Position numbers and translations under genes: made by a program. From assembly GCA_946886865.1 (NCBI GenBank), contig CAMPJI010000023.1, forward strand, positions 1 to 30,734: DNA of 30,734 nucleotides. The letters are read 5' to 3'. Below the pieces are notes generated by a model. It was not told the origin of the DNA. It saw nothing but the letters and a program-made list of their open reading frames with translations, and did not search any database. Source of the DNA: an uncultured Lysobacterales bacterium (GTDB taxonomy: Bacteria > Pseudomonadota > Gammaproteobacteria > Xanthomonadales > Xanthomonadaceae). Of this stretch, positions 18,200-27,878 are shown piece by piece (the stretch's first letter is position 1; each line of letters begins with the position of its first letter).

Positions 18200-19445
18200 C
18201 ACGCCCTCGGCGGCGTTTGCGCCACGCGTCCATGTGGCGCATCACGCGCGCCGCGCTCAGGCCATGCAGCAGGATCGACATCAGCACCACCAGCGTGACG
18301 ATCGCCCACAGGCGTTCGCGCTCGGCGAACTCGGCATGGTTGAAGGCGAACATCAGGTAATAGAACGAACCGATGCCGCGGATGCCGAAGACCGCCACCA
18401 CCGAGCGCTCGCGTCCGCTCAGGCGGCTGCGCGAGAGCGACAGCCAGCCCGCCAGAGGACGCACCAGCAGCACGAACCCGACGGCGAAAAGCCAGTCCAC
18501 GGGCTGCAGCGGGTCGAGGATGCCGATGGTCAACGTGCCGCCCAGTACGATCAGCAGCAGGGCGGTCAGCAGGCGCTCGACCTGGTCGGCGAACTGGTTG
18601 AGCACGCCGTGGTACTCGTGGGTGCGCTCGTAGTGCCGGATCACCAGCGCCGCGACGAACACGGCGAGGAAGCCGTAGCCGTGCAGCAGTTCGGTCACGC
18701 CGTAGACGAACAGCGTGATTGCCAGTGCGGCCAGGCCGTCGCTGCTGCGTGCCATTTCGGCCCCCTGCGCGCTCCGGAAGATCAGGTGCATCAGGCCGTA
18801 TCCCAGCCCCCAACCGACCAGCGCACCGGCACTGATTCGCCATAGCACGTCCAGCCAGACCCAGCGGGCGAACCAGCCCGGCTCGGCGTCGCCGCCCACG
18901 GCCAGCGCAATGGCGACCGCCAGCCAGACGAACGGGAAGGCCAGCCCGTCGTTGAGCCCGGCCTCCGACGTCAGGGTGAACCGGACGGGGTCTTCGTCGC
19001 CTTCGCCAGGCCCGGCGACCTGCACGTCCGACGCCAGGACCGGGTCCGTCGGGGCGAGCACCGCGCCCAGCAGCACGGCCGAAGCCAGTCCCAGCCCCAG
19101 CAGGTGCTGGCCCAGCCACGTGGCCGCGAGGATGCACAGCGGCATGGTCAGCAGCAGCAGGCGCCAGGTCGACGACCATGCCCGCCAGCCGAACGGCGTG
19201 TCGAGCCGCAGCCCGGCGCCGGCCAGGGCCACGATCACCACCAGCTCGGTCAGCTGCTCGGCGAGCTCGGCATAGCGGAAGGGGTCCGGACGCGGCACCT
19301 GCACCGGAAGCGCGTACAGCACCAGCCCGATCAGCACGTACGCGATCGGGAAGGTGATGGGGTGGCGCTTGAGCAGGTGCGGCAGCCAGGTGGCGCCGAT
19401 CAGGGCCAGCCCGACCAGGGCCAGCAACAGCTTGTAGGCATCCAT
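18171..19445 (-). CDS. CPA1-type Na+(K+)/H+ antiporter
   Basis: A 424-residue membrane protein with about 12 helices, of the cation:proton antiporter 1 (NhaP-like) family, expected to exchange monovalent cations for protons. Family motifs are LAPTDPVLASDVQV (TDP at 133-135), EAGLNDGLAFP (GLND at 163-166, carrying the ion-binding aspartate) and FGIRGIGSFYY late in the protein. The C-terminus is short and basic, without a regulatory domain. ATG 19445 starts directly into the first helix; a longer start at 19529 would add an unlikely basic leader. The 3' end overlaps the Nudix gene tail-to-tail. Confidence 0.87.
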   Translation of the reverse strand: MDAYKLLLALVGLALIGATWLPHLLKRHPITFPIAYVLIGLVLYALPVQVPRPDPFRYAELAEQLTELVVIVALAGAGLRLDTPFGWRAWSSTWRLLLLTMPLCILAATWLGQHLLGLGLASAVLLGAVLAPTDPVLASDVQVAGPGEGDEDPVRFTLTSEAGLNDGLAFPFVWLAVAIALAVGGDAEPGWFARWVWLDVLWRISAGALVGWGLGYGLMHLIFRSAQGAEMARSSDGLAALAITLFVYGVTELLHGYGFLAVFVAALVIRHYERTHEYHGVLNQFADQVERLLTALLLIVLGGTLTIGILDPLQPVDWLFAVGFVLLVRPLAGWLSLSRSRLSGRERSVVAVFGIRGIGSFYYLMFAFNHAEFAERERLWAIVTLVVLMSILLHGLSAARVMRHMDAWRKRRRGRVSADTPPAT

Positions 19446-19544
19446 CCGGTGGCGGCGTGCGGGAGCGGACCCGCAGTGTGTGCGCCGCGCCGTGAATGCG
19501 TCGCTACGGCCGCGCGCAGTGGCGGCCACAGCGGTGCGGACGGG

Positions 19545-20111
19545 TCAGTCCGCCCGGCCGGCGAACTCGCCCGTGGTGGTGTTTACCAGCACCCGTTCGC
19601 CGGTGCCGATGTACTCCGGAACCATGATCTCGAGTCCGGTGGACAGGCGTGCCGGCTTGGGCCGCTTGGTGGCGGTGCCGCCCTTGAGCTCCGGTGGGGT
19701 CTCGACCACCTCGATGGCGACGCTCTGCGGCAGCTGCAGCGCCACCGGCTGGTCGTCGATGATCTGCACGTAGCAGCCCGACAGGTCCGGAATGATGTAG
19801 CCGGCGTTGTCGCCCAGTGCGTCGGCATCCAGCGTGTACGGCGTGTAGTCCTCGTCGTCCAGGAAGACGAACGCCTCGCCGTCCTTGTAGGAGAACGTCG
19901 CCTGGCGGCGGCTGAGTTCGACTTCCTTGAGCTCGTCGTCGCCGCCGACGCTCAGGTCGTACTTCTGCCCGCCCGGCACCGAGTACATGGTGAAGCGGTA
20001 CTTGACGTTGCCGCCACGGCCCTGCGGCGAGCTGCGCTCGATATCGCGCACCTGGTACACGGTGCCGTTGTGTTCGACCACGTTTCCTTTCTTGACGTCG
20101 TAGGCTTTCAT
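19545..20111 (-). CDS. efpL: Elongation factor P-like protein (YeiP/EfpL)
   Basis: A 188-residue, three-barrel EF-P paralogue that binds the ribosome and relieves stalling on proline-rich or related motifs. Length, [14 protein letters not shown] [24 protein letters not shown] and the C-terminal [17 protein letters not shown] match E. coli YeiP. The tip of the first-domain loop reads SSPQGRGG with Arg at position 32, where canonical EF-P has the modified lysine; E. coli EfpL likewise carries an arginine there. This separates it from EF-P itself. The gene ends 99 bases before the antiporter gene and is preceded by an inverted repeat. Confidence 0.92.
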   Translation of the reverse strand: MKAYDVKKGNVVEHNGTVYQVRDIERSSPQGRGGNVKYRFTMYSVPGGQKYDLSVGGDDELKEVELSRRQATFSYKDGEAFVFLDDEDYTPYTLDADALGDNAGYIIPDLSGCYVQIIDDQPVALQLPQSVAIEVVETPPELKGGTATKRPKPARLSTGLEIMVPEYIGTGERVLVNTTTGEFAGRAD

Positions 20112-20136
20112 GCGGTGTCCGGTAGTTCTTCGATGG

Positions 20137-20214
20137 TGTAGGAGCGGTTTCAGCCGCGAACGGGAATCGGCGAAGGCGGTCCGGCTGGCAATCGCGGCCG
20201 AAGCCGCTCCTACA
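20137..20214. repeat. GTAGGAGCGGC-family inverted repeat upstream of efpL
   Basis: Two 24-bp arms (20137-20160 and 20191-20214) are inverted copies with three mismatches and a 30-base spacer. The pair lies between the stop of the HSD10-like gene and the start of efpL, and it takes up most of that 119-base gap. Confidence 0.82.
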
Positions 20215-20230
20215 CAGGCCGCACGACGGC

Positions 20231-21001
20231 TTACTTCGGCGCGAGCCTCGTGGCGCCATCCAGGCGGATGGTCTCGCCGTTGAGGTAACGGTTGCCCAGG
20301 ATGTAGGCGACCAGGTCGGCGAACTCATCCGGTCGGCCCAGGCGCGATGGGAACGGGATCGAGGCCGACAGCGACTTCTGCACGTCATCGGGCATGCCGT
20401 CGACCATCGGCGTCCAGAAGATGCCCGGTGCGACGGTCATGACGCGGATGCCGAAGCGCGACAGCTCGCGCGCCATCGGCAGCGTCATCCCGACAACGCC
20501 GCCCTTGCTGGCCGAGTAGGCGGCCTGGCCGATCTGGCCTTCGTAGGCCGCCACCGAGGCGGTGTTGACGATGACGCCGCGCTCGCCGTCCTCGCCCGCC
20601 TCGTTGTGCTGCATCACCTCGGCCGCCGCCTTGGCGACGTTGAAGCTGCCCACCAGGTTGACCATGACGGTGGTCTGGAACTGGCCGAGCTTCATCGAGC
20701 CCTCGCGGCCCAGCACGCGACCCGCGCCGAGGATGCCGGCGCAGTTGATCGCGGCATTGAGGCCGCCGAGGACGTCCTTCGCGGCCGCGACATTGGCCGC
20801 CACGCCGGCTTCGTCGGTGACGTCGGTTTTGAAGTAGCGGGCGTTGGCGTCGCCCAGCGCTGCGACCGCGGCGGCGCCCTTCTCGTCGTTGACGTCGAAC
20901 AGGGCGACCTTGCCGCCCTGGGCCACCAGGTGCTGGGCGACGGCCAGGCCCAGGCCGGACACGCCACCGGTGACGATCGCGCGGGTATCGGAAAGCTGCA
21001 T
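20231..21001 (-). CDS. HSD10-type short-chain dehydrogenase (3-hydroxyacyl-CoA dehydrogenase type 2-like)
   Basis: A 256-residue NAD(H)-dependent short-chain dehydrogenase. It has the cofactor motif TGGVSGLG (11-18), NCAG (86-89), and the catalytic S149, Y162 and K166 (YSASK). The run [15 protein letters not shown] and the C-terminal [15 protein letters not shown] are close to human HSD17B10 and its bacterial relatives, which oxidise 3-hydroxy-2-methylbutyryl-CoA in isoleucine breakdown and other 3-hydroxyacyl-CoAs. This fits the neighbouring leucine-catabolism genes, but substrate choice is inferred. ATG 21001 has AGGA eight bases upstream. It is on the same strand as the liu genes but separated from them by repeats. 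Confidence 0.86.
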   Translation of the reverse strand: MQLSDTRAIVTGGVSGLGLAVAQHLVAQGGKVALFDVNDEKGAAAVAALGDANARYFKTDVTDEAGVAANVAAAKDVLGGLNAAINCAGILGAGRVLGREGSMKLGQFQTTVMVNLVGSFNVAKAAAEVMQHNEAGEDGERGVIVNTASVAAYEGQIGQAAYSASKGGVVGMTLPMARELSRFGIRVMTVAPGIFWTPMVDGMPDDVQKSLSASIPFPSRLGRPDEFADLVAYILGNRYLNGETIRLDGATRLAPK

Positions 21002-21069
21002 GGGGAATCCTGCGGACGGAAAGGCGCGATTTTAGCGTGGCAACCGGGGGCGCGTGGCGGAAGGCTCTC

Positions 21070-21204
21070 GTAGGAGCGGCTTCAGCCGCGATCACCAGAC
21101 CGATCGCTTGCGCCGATTCACGATCGCGGCTGAAGCCGCTCCTGCAAAGTCGCGATGTCGCGTGCCGTGCCCTCGGTTGCGACCCACGTCGCTCCTGCAA
21201 AGGG
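21070..21204. repeat. GTAGGAGCGGC-family inverted repeat plus a third degenerate copy
   Basis: The left arm 21070-21092 and right arm 21123-21145 are inverted with one mismatch around a 30-base spacer. A diverged third unit follows at about 21176-21204 (GCGACCCACGTCGCTCCTGCAAAG), in the same orientation as the right arm. The cluster fills the 205-base gap between the GGDEF-EAL gene's stop and the HSD10-like gene's start. No gene is visible in the gap. Confidence 0.8.
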
Positions 21205-21206
21205 CG

Positions 21207-23786
21207 TCACCCGTGCGCGGCAGCGGCGCGGCGTGCCAGGAACCGCTTCTGCAACTCGCCCGGCAACAGCCCGGCCGCGAACAGGAAGCCCTGGCCGGTA
21301 TCCACCCCCAGCTTGAGCAGGAACGCGCGCTGGGCTTCGGTTTCCACGCCCTCGGCGACGACACCCAGGCCGAGGCTGTCGGCGATGCCGGTCACCGCCT
21401 GGCACACCGCCACGTCCGACTGGTTGCCCGGCACGCCCTGCACGAACAGCTGGCTGAGCTTCAGGCCGTGGATCGGCAGACGCCGCAGGTAGTTGAGCGC
21501 GCTGTAGCCCTCGCCAAAATCGTCGATGGTCAGCATCACGCCCAGTTCGCGCAGCTCGGCAAAGGTGCGCAGCGTGTCGGGCTCGTCCTCGATGAGCACC
21601 CGCTCGGTGAACTCCAGCTCCAGCGCGGTGCCCGGCAGGCCCGATTCGGCCAGCGCCTGGCGTACGTTGCGGGCCAGGTCCTCGCCCAGGAACTGGCGGT
21701 AGGACACGTTGACGGCGACGCGCTCGATGGGCACGCCGTGTTCCTGCCAGCGACGCAGCTGCATGCACGCCTGCGCCATCACCCACGTGCCGATGCCGAC
21801 GATGTCGCCGGTGGATTCGGCATGGTCGATGAAATGGTCCGGCCGCATCTCGCCCAGCGAGGCGTTGCGCCACCGGATCAGGGCCTCGGCGGCGACCAGC
21901 TTGCCCGTCGCCAGCTCCACCTGCGGCTGGTAGACGAGGTGGAACTCCTCGTTCTGCACCGCACGCCGCAGGTGCGTCTCCAGCTGCAGGCGGTGCAACT
22001 GCTGCTCGGCCAGTTCGCTGGTGAAGCCCTGCCATGCATTGCGGCCGCGGCGCTTGCTGCTGTACATCGCGACATCGGCCGACTGGATCAGGTGCTGCGA
22101 ACTGACGCCGTCGGACGGTGCACGGGCAATGCCGATGCTGGCGGTGATGCTGAACTCCTCGCCGTCCAGCCGGAAGCTGGCGCCGAACTCGCGCAGGATC
22201 GCCTCGGCCAGCCGTTCCGGCCGGTCGGCGTCATCGCCCGTGGTGCAGATCACCAGGAACTCGTCGCCACCGAAGCGCGCGATCAACGCCTCGGTGCCGA
22301 CCGCGGCCTGGATGCGCCGTGCCGCCGATGCCAGCAGCCGGTCGCCCGCCGCGTGGCCCAGCACGTCGTTGACCACCTTGAAGCGGTCCAGGTCGATGTA
22401 GAGCACCGACAGGTCGAGCTGCTGGGCGTCGGCGAGACGGGCGTCGAGCTCGTACAGCGCGGCATCGCGGTTGAGCAGGCCGGTGAGCGGATCGGTGCGC
22501 GCCTGCACCCGCAGGGTTTCCTCGGACTGCTTGCGTTCGGTGATGTCCTGCAGCGTGCCGGTCAGGCGCGAGGTCAGCAGGTCGCCGGCTTCGATCTCGC
22601 CGATCAGCCGCACCCAGAACGGCTGGCCGCTGCCGCGCATGCCCTGGATGTCGAGGTTGAGCGCGCAACCGGTGGCCATGGTGCGGTCGAGCGCGTCGCG
22701 CACCCCTTGCCGGTCGCCGGGGCGGAAGCAGCCCAGCAGGCCTTCGATGGAGTCGGGCGCGGGGTAGCAGCCCAGGATCCGCTGTGCCTCGTCGGTGAGG
22801 TAGAGGTGGTCGCGCGCGGTCTCCCATTCCCAGCCGCCGATGTGCGCCAGCGACTGCGCGCGGTCGAACAGGGCGCTGTCGCGCTTGAGCGCGGTCACGT
22901 CCGAAAACAGCGTCAGCACCTGCTGCGGCCGCTTGGCGCCGGCCGGGAACTGCGGGACCGCCGTGACCGACAGCCACGCCAGTTGCTGGCGCTGGCGGTC
23001 GAAATACCCGAGCGTGGCCTCGACGTTGCGGCCCCAGCGCAGCGCCCGGTGCTGCGGCAGTTGCTCGTTGGGCAGGTCGCGGCCGTGTTCGTCGATGACC
23101 ATCCAGCGCCCGGAGCGCAGCTCGTCGTTGATGCGCTGGCCTTCGCCGATGCCGAACAGCCGCATCGCGGCGATGTTGGCGTGCAGCACGCGTCCACTGC
23201 TGTCCTGGACCAGGATGGCGCGGTCGATGGTCTCCATCAGTTCGCGGTAGCGCCATTCGGCGTCGCGACGGCCGCTGAGGTCGCGGGCGACGGCGACGAT
23301 GCAGTTGCGGCCGTCGTGCACGAACCCGGCCGAGTGCACCTCCACCGGGAAGCGGCTGCCGTCGCCGCGCATGTTGGTGACCTCGATGACGTAGGTCTGC
23401 CCGCGGTTGAGCTTTTCCCACACCGGGTTGAGGTGGTCGTGCGGCAACTCCGGGTTGAGCACGTGGATCGGCTGGCCGACGATCTCCTCGCGCGGTCGCC
23501 GGTAGGCGGTCAGGCCGGCCTTGTTGAGGTCGAGCACGGTGCCGGTCTCGTCGAGGATGCTGACGGGGTCGGGCACGGCGTCGAACAGCGCGTGGTACCG
23601 CAGCCGGGCGGTCTGGGCATCCAGCGCGGCCGCGCGCAGCGCGTCGCATGCCTGCTGGAGCAGCGCGCGCGTGGCATGGGGAAGGTCGGGGGCCTGGCAG
23701 GCCGCCTCGAGCGCCGCCAGCGTCGCGGCCGCGTCCGCCGCTTCGGGCGGGCGGGGCAGGCCGGGCGCGGGCGGCTTGACGGTCAT
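21207..23786 (-). CDS. PAS-PAS-PAS-GGDEF-EAL cyclic di-GMP signalling protein
   Basis: An 859-residue cytosolic protein with no membrane helix. Three PAS-type sensor domains are visible (about 62-175, 178-300, 308-420), then GGDEF (about 425-590) and EAL (about 600-850). The cyclase site GGDEF (506-510) is intact but there is no RxxD inhibitory site. The EAL domain keeps Q620, E634 (EAL), N693, the EFTE motif (725-728), D755-D756, K776, E812 and Q832. Two loop positions are unusual: DDFGEG where DDFGTG is common, and S778 where KID has Asp. Both activities may therefore be possible, with the EAL side uncertain. The start ATG overlaps the HMG-CoA lyase stop (ATGA), coupling it to leucine catabolism. 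Confidence 0.9.
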   Translation of the reverse strand: MTVKPPAPGLPRPPEAADAAATLAALEAACQAPDLPHATRALLQQACDALRAAALDAQTARLRYHALFDAVPDPVSILDETGTVLDLNKAGLTAYRRPREEIVGQPIHVLNPELPHDHLNPVWEKLNRGQTYVIEVTNMRGDGSRFPVEVHSAGFVHDGRNCIVAVARDLSGRRDAEWRYRELMETIDRAILVQDSSGRVLHANIAAMRLFGIGEGQRINDELRSGRWMVIDEHGRDLPNEQLPQHRALRWGRNVEATLGYFDRQRQQLAWLSVTAVPQFPAGAKRPQQVLTLFSDVTALKRDSALFDRAQSLAHIGGWEWETARDHLYLTDEAQRILGCYPAPDSIEGLLGCFRPGDRQGVRDALDRTMATGCALNLDIQGMRGSGQPFWVRLIGEIEAGDLLTSRLTGTLQDITERKQSEETLRVQARTDPLTGLLNRDAALYELDARLADAQQLDLSVLYIDLDRFKVVNDVLGHAAGDRLLASAARRIQAAVGTEALIARFGGDEFLVICTTGDDADRPERLAEAILREFGASFRLDGEEFSITASIGIARAPSDGVSSQHLIQSADVAMYSSKRRGRNAWQGFTSELAEQQLHRLQLETHLRRAVQNEEFHLVYQPQVELATGKLVAAEALIRWRNASLGEMRPDHFIDHAESTGDIVGIGTWVMAQACMQLRRWQEHGVPIERVAVNVSYRQFLGEDLARNVRQALAESGLPGTALELEFTERVLIEDEPDTLRTFAELRELGVMLTIDDFGEGYSALNYLRRLPIHGLKLSQLFVQGVPGNQSDVAVCQAVTGIADSLGLGVVAEGVETEAQRAFLLKLGVDTGQGFLFAAGLLPGELQKRFLARRAAAAHG

Positions 23787-24681
23787 GACACCGCGAGCGC
23801 CCGGCCGACCTTGCTGCCGGTCTCGCGCCCCAGCCTCGATGCCAGCCAACGGCCGGTTTCGGCCAGGGCCGGCAGGTCGACGCCGGTCTCGATGCCGAGG
23901 CCGTGCAGCATGTAGACCACGTCCTCGCTGGCGACGTTGCCGCTGGCGCCCTTGGCGTACGGACAACCGCCGGCGCCGGACACGGCCGAATCGACCACCG
24001 ACACGCCTTCCTCCAGGCACGCCAGGATGTTGGCCAGTGCCTGGCCGTAGGTGTCGTGGAAGTGGATGGCCAGCGCCGGCATCGGGACGGCCTCGGCCAC
24101 GGCCCGCAGCATCGCCCGCGCCCTGGCCGGGGTGCCCACGCCGATGGTGTCCCCCAATGAGATTTCGTAGCAGCCCATCAAGTGCAGTTCACGTGCAACG
24201 CGGACCACGTCGGCCACCGGCACCTCGCCCTGGTAGGGGCAGCCCAGCACGGTCGACACGTAACCGCGCACCGCCACGCCATCGGCGCGGGCGCGCTCGA
24301 TGACCGGCGCGAAGCGGGCCAGCGACTCGTCGATGCCCGCATTGATGTTCTTACGGTTGAACGCCTCGGACGCCGCGGTGAACACCGCGACCTCCTCCAC
24401 GCCGACGGCGCGCGCGCGTTCATAGCCCTGCAGGTTGGGCACCAGCACGGGGTAGTGCACGCCCGGGCGGCGCGTGATGCCGCCGAAGACCTCGGCGGCG
24501 TCGGCCAGCTGCGGCACCCATTTGGGACTGACGAAGCTGGTCGCCTCGATCGACTGCAGGCCCGTCGCCGACAGCCGGTCGATGAGTTCGATCTTGTCGG
24601 CGGTGGCGACCAGCGCCTTCTCGTTCTGCAGGCCGTCGCGGGGGCCGACTTCGACGATGCGCACGCGGGCGGGCAGGGCGC

Positions 24682-24685
<4 letters not shown>
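23783..24685 (-). CDS. liuE: Hydroxymethylglutaryl-CoA lyase
   Basis: A 300-residue TIM-barrel lyase that cleaves 3-hydroxy-3-methylglutaryl-CoA to acetoacetate and acetyl-CoA, the last step of leucine degradation. Metal ligands D17 ([10 protein letters not shown]), H208 and H210 (IHFHDT) and N250 are visible. The catalytic C241 lies in [15 protein letters not shown]. All match the human enzyme with a constant offset of 25. The start overlaps the stop of the carboxylase subunit gene as ATGA, and the stop overlaps the GGDEF-EAL start. The symbol follows the Pseudomonas liu nomenclature; hmgL or mvaB are synonyms. Confidence 0.93.
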
Positions 24686-26679
<1,994 letters not shown>

Positions 26680-26698
26680 TCGATTTCCGGCTGTCTGC

Positions 26699-26720
26699 GT
26701 CCTCCCGCTCGAGGGAGGAC
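26699..26720. repeat. Short perfect hairpin between the hydratase and carboxylase genes
   Basis: GTCCTCCC and GGGAGGAC form a perfect 8-bp stem around a six-base loop, inside the 59-base gap between the two liu genes. A related GGGAGG follows at 26731. No T-run is present on either strand, so it looks like an mRNA processing or stability element, or a fragment of a dispersed repeat, rather than a terminator. Confidence 0.6.
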
Positions 26721-26738
26721 TCTGGGTGGCGGGAGGTG

Positions 26739-27521
26739 TCAGTCGATCCAGGCGGGCTTGCGCTTTTCCAGGAACGCCGACAGCCCTTCCTGTCCTTCCG
26801 GCGAGACGCGCAGGCGGGCGATCAGGGCGGCGTTGTCGCGATCGTGGCGGTCGCGGTCGGTGTGCGCGGCGACGTCGCGCACCAGCGACTTGGCCTGGGC
26901 GGTGGCGACCGGGCCGGCCTTGAGCAGCAGGTCGACCTGGCGCTGGATCGCGGCGTCCAGCGCATCCGTGTCGACCGCCTCGTGGAGCAGGCCGATGCGG
27001 GCGGCCTCGTCGGCATCGAACATCTCGGCGGTCGCAAACCAGCGCCGCGCCTGGCGGGCGCCGATGGCGTCGATGACGTAGGGCGAGATCACCGCCGGCA
27101 GGAGGCCCAGCTTGCTCTCGGTCAGGCCGAACTTCGCGCCGCGTGCGCCGATGGCGATGTCGCAGCAGGCCACCAGCCCGACGCCGCCGCCGAACGCGGC
27201 GCCATGCACGCGGGCGATGGTCGGCTTGGGCAGCTCGTCCAGGGTGCGCATGAGGCGTGCGAGCGCCAGTGCGTCGTCGCGGTTCTCCTGCTCGCCGGCG
27301 GCGGCCATGCCGCGCATCCAGTTGAGGTCGGCGCCGGCGGAGAACGAGGCGCCTTCCCCTTCCAGCACCACCACGCGCACCTCGTCGTCGTCGGCCAGGC
27401 CTGACAGCGCGCCGGTCAGGGCGGCGATCAGCGTGGCGTCGAAGGCGTTGTGCAGCTCGGGGCGGTTGAGGCGGAGGCGGGCAACGGGGCCCTCGCGCAG
27501 GTGCAGCAGCGGGTGGGTCAT
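26739..27521 (-). CDS. liuC: Methylglutaconyl-CoA hydratase (enoyl-CoA hydratase family)
   Basis: A 260-residue crotonase-fold enzyme. NRPELHNAFD, the oxyanion-hole SAGADLNWM (61-69), HGAAFGGGVGLVACCDIAI and LTESKLGLLPAVISPYV are present. The Ala-Asp-Leu-Asn-Trp-Met run is characteristic of methylglutaconyl-CoA hydratases, which turn 3-methylglutaconyl-CoA into HMG-CoA, the substrate of the lyase two genes downstream. It is the first gene of the minus-strand run and is divergent from feoA. I chose ATG 27521; another in-frame ATG at 27551 would add 10 residues, and neither has a strong ribosome-binding site. Confidence 0.88.
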   Translation of the reverse strand: MTHPLLHLREGPVARLRLNRPELHNAFDATLIAALTGALSGLADDDEVRVVVLEGEGASFSAGADLNWMRGMAAAGEQENRDDALALARLMRTLDELPKPTIARVHGAAFGGGVGLVACCDIAIGARGAKFGLTESKLGLLPAVISPYVIDAIGARQARRWFATAEMFDADEAARIGLLHEAVDTDALDAAIQRQVDLLLKAGPVATAQAKSLVRDVAAHTDRDRHDRDNAALIARLRVSPEGQEGLSAFLEKRKPAWID

Positions 27522-27594
27522 GGAAGCGGCCGTGAAGGGCAGGGGAGGCATGATAGCCGGTGGCTTCCGGCACACCGGTCGGGCGCCCGCCCGA

Positions 27595-27603
27595 TGCTAG
27601 AAT
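27595..27603 (+). promoter_or_regulatory. Extended -10 promoter of feoAB
   Basis: TGCTAGAAT combines the extended TGn motif with TAGAAT (27598-27603), five of six matches to the -10 consensus. No good -35 lies 17 bases upstream, which the extended motif can offset. A start near 27610 would give a leader of about 17 bases before the GTG of feoA. Confidence 0.55.
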
Positions 27604-27619
27604 GAGAACAATTCCTATT
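27601..27619. promoter_or_regulatory. Fur box overlapping the feoAB promoter
   Basis: AATGAGAACAATTCCTATT is a 19-bp imperfect palindrome, six of nine pairs matching about a central A. It resembles the 7-1-7 Fur consensus (TGATAAT-n-ATTATCA). It overlaps the -10 and the expected start point, so iron-loaded Fur would block transcription of the ferrous iron uptake genes. Confidence 0.72.
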
Positions 27620-27626
27620 TGATCGG

Positions 27627-27878
27627 GTGCGTGTCTTGAAGCTCACCGAACTGCCGCGACGGGCCGCCGCCCTGGTGGAGGCCGTCGACGACCTCATGCC
27701 CAACGACGCCATTGCCCGCCGCCTGCGCGAGCTGGGCTTCGTCAGCGGCGAGCGGGTGGAGGTCATGGCGGCCGGGCCGTTCTCGGCCGAGCCCTTGCTG
27801 GTGCAGATCGGTTACACCCGTTTTGCGTTGCGCCGCGCCGAAGCCGCGCGCGTGCGCGTCGTGCCGGAGGCCGCATGA
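27627..27878 (+). CDS. feoA: Ferrous iron transport protein A
   Basis: An 83-residue SH3-like protein, a small cytosolic partner of FeoB. NDAIARRLRELGFVSGERVEV and LLVQIGYTRFALRRAEAARVRV are the family core. The start is GTG 27627 or TTG 27636; GTG is closer to a purine-rich stretch, but the choice is uncertain. The stop overlaps the feoB start as ATGA. FeoA is needed for FeoB-dependent Fe2+ uptake in several bacteria, by a mechanism still debated. Confidence 0.9.
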   Translation: MRVLKLTELPRRAAALVEAVDDLMPNDAIARRLRELGFVSGERVEVMAAGPFSAEPLLVQIGYTRFALRRAEAARVRVVPEAA

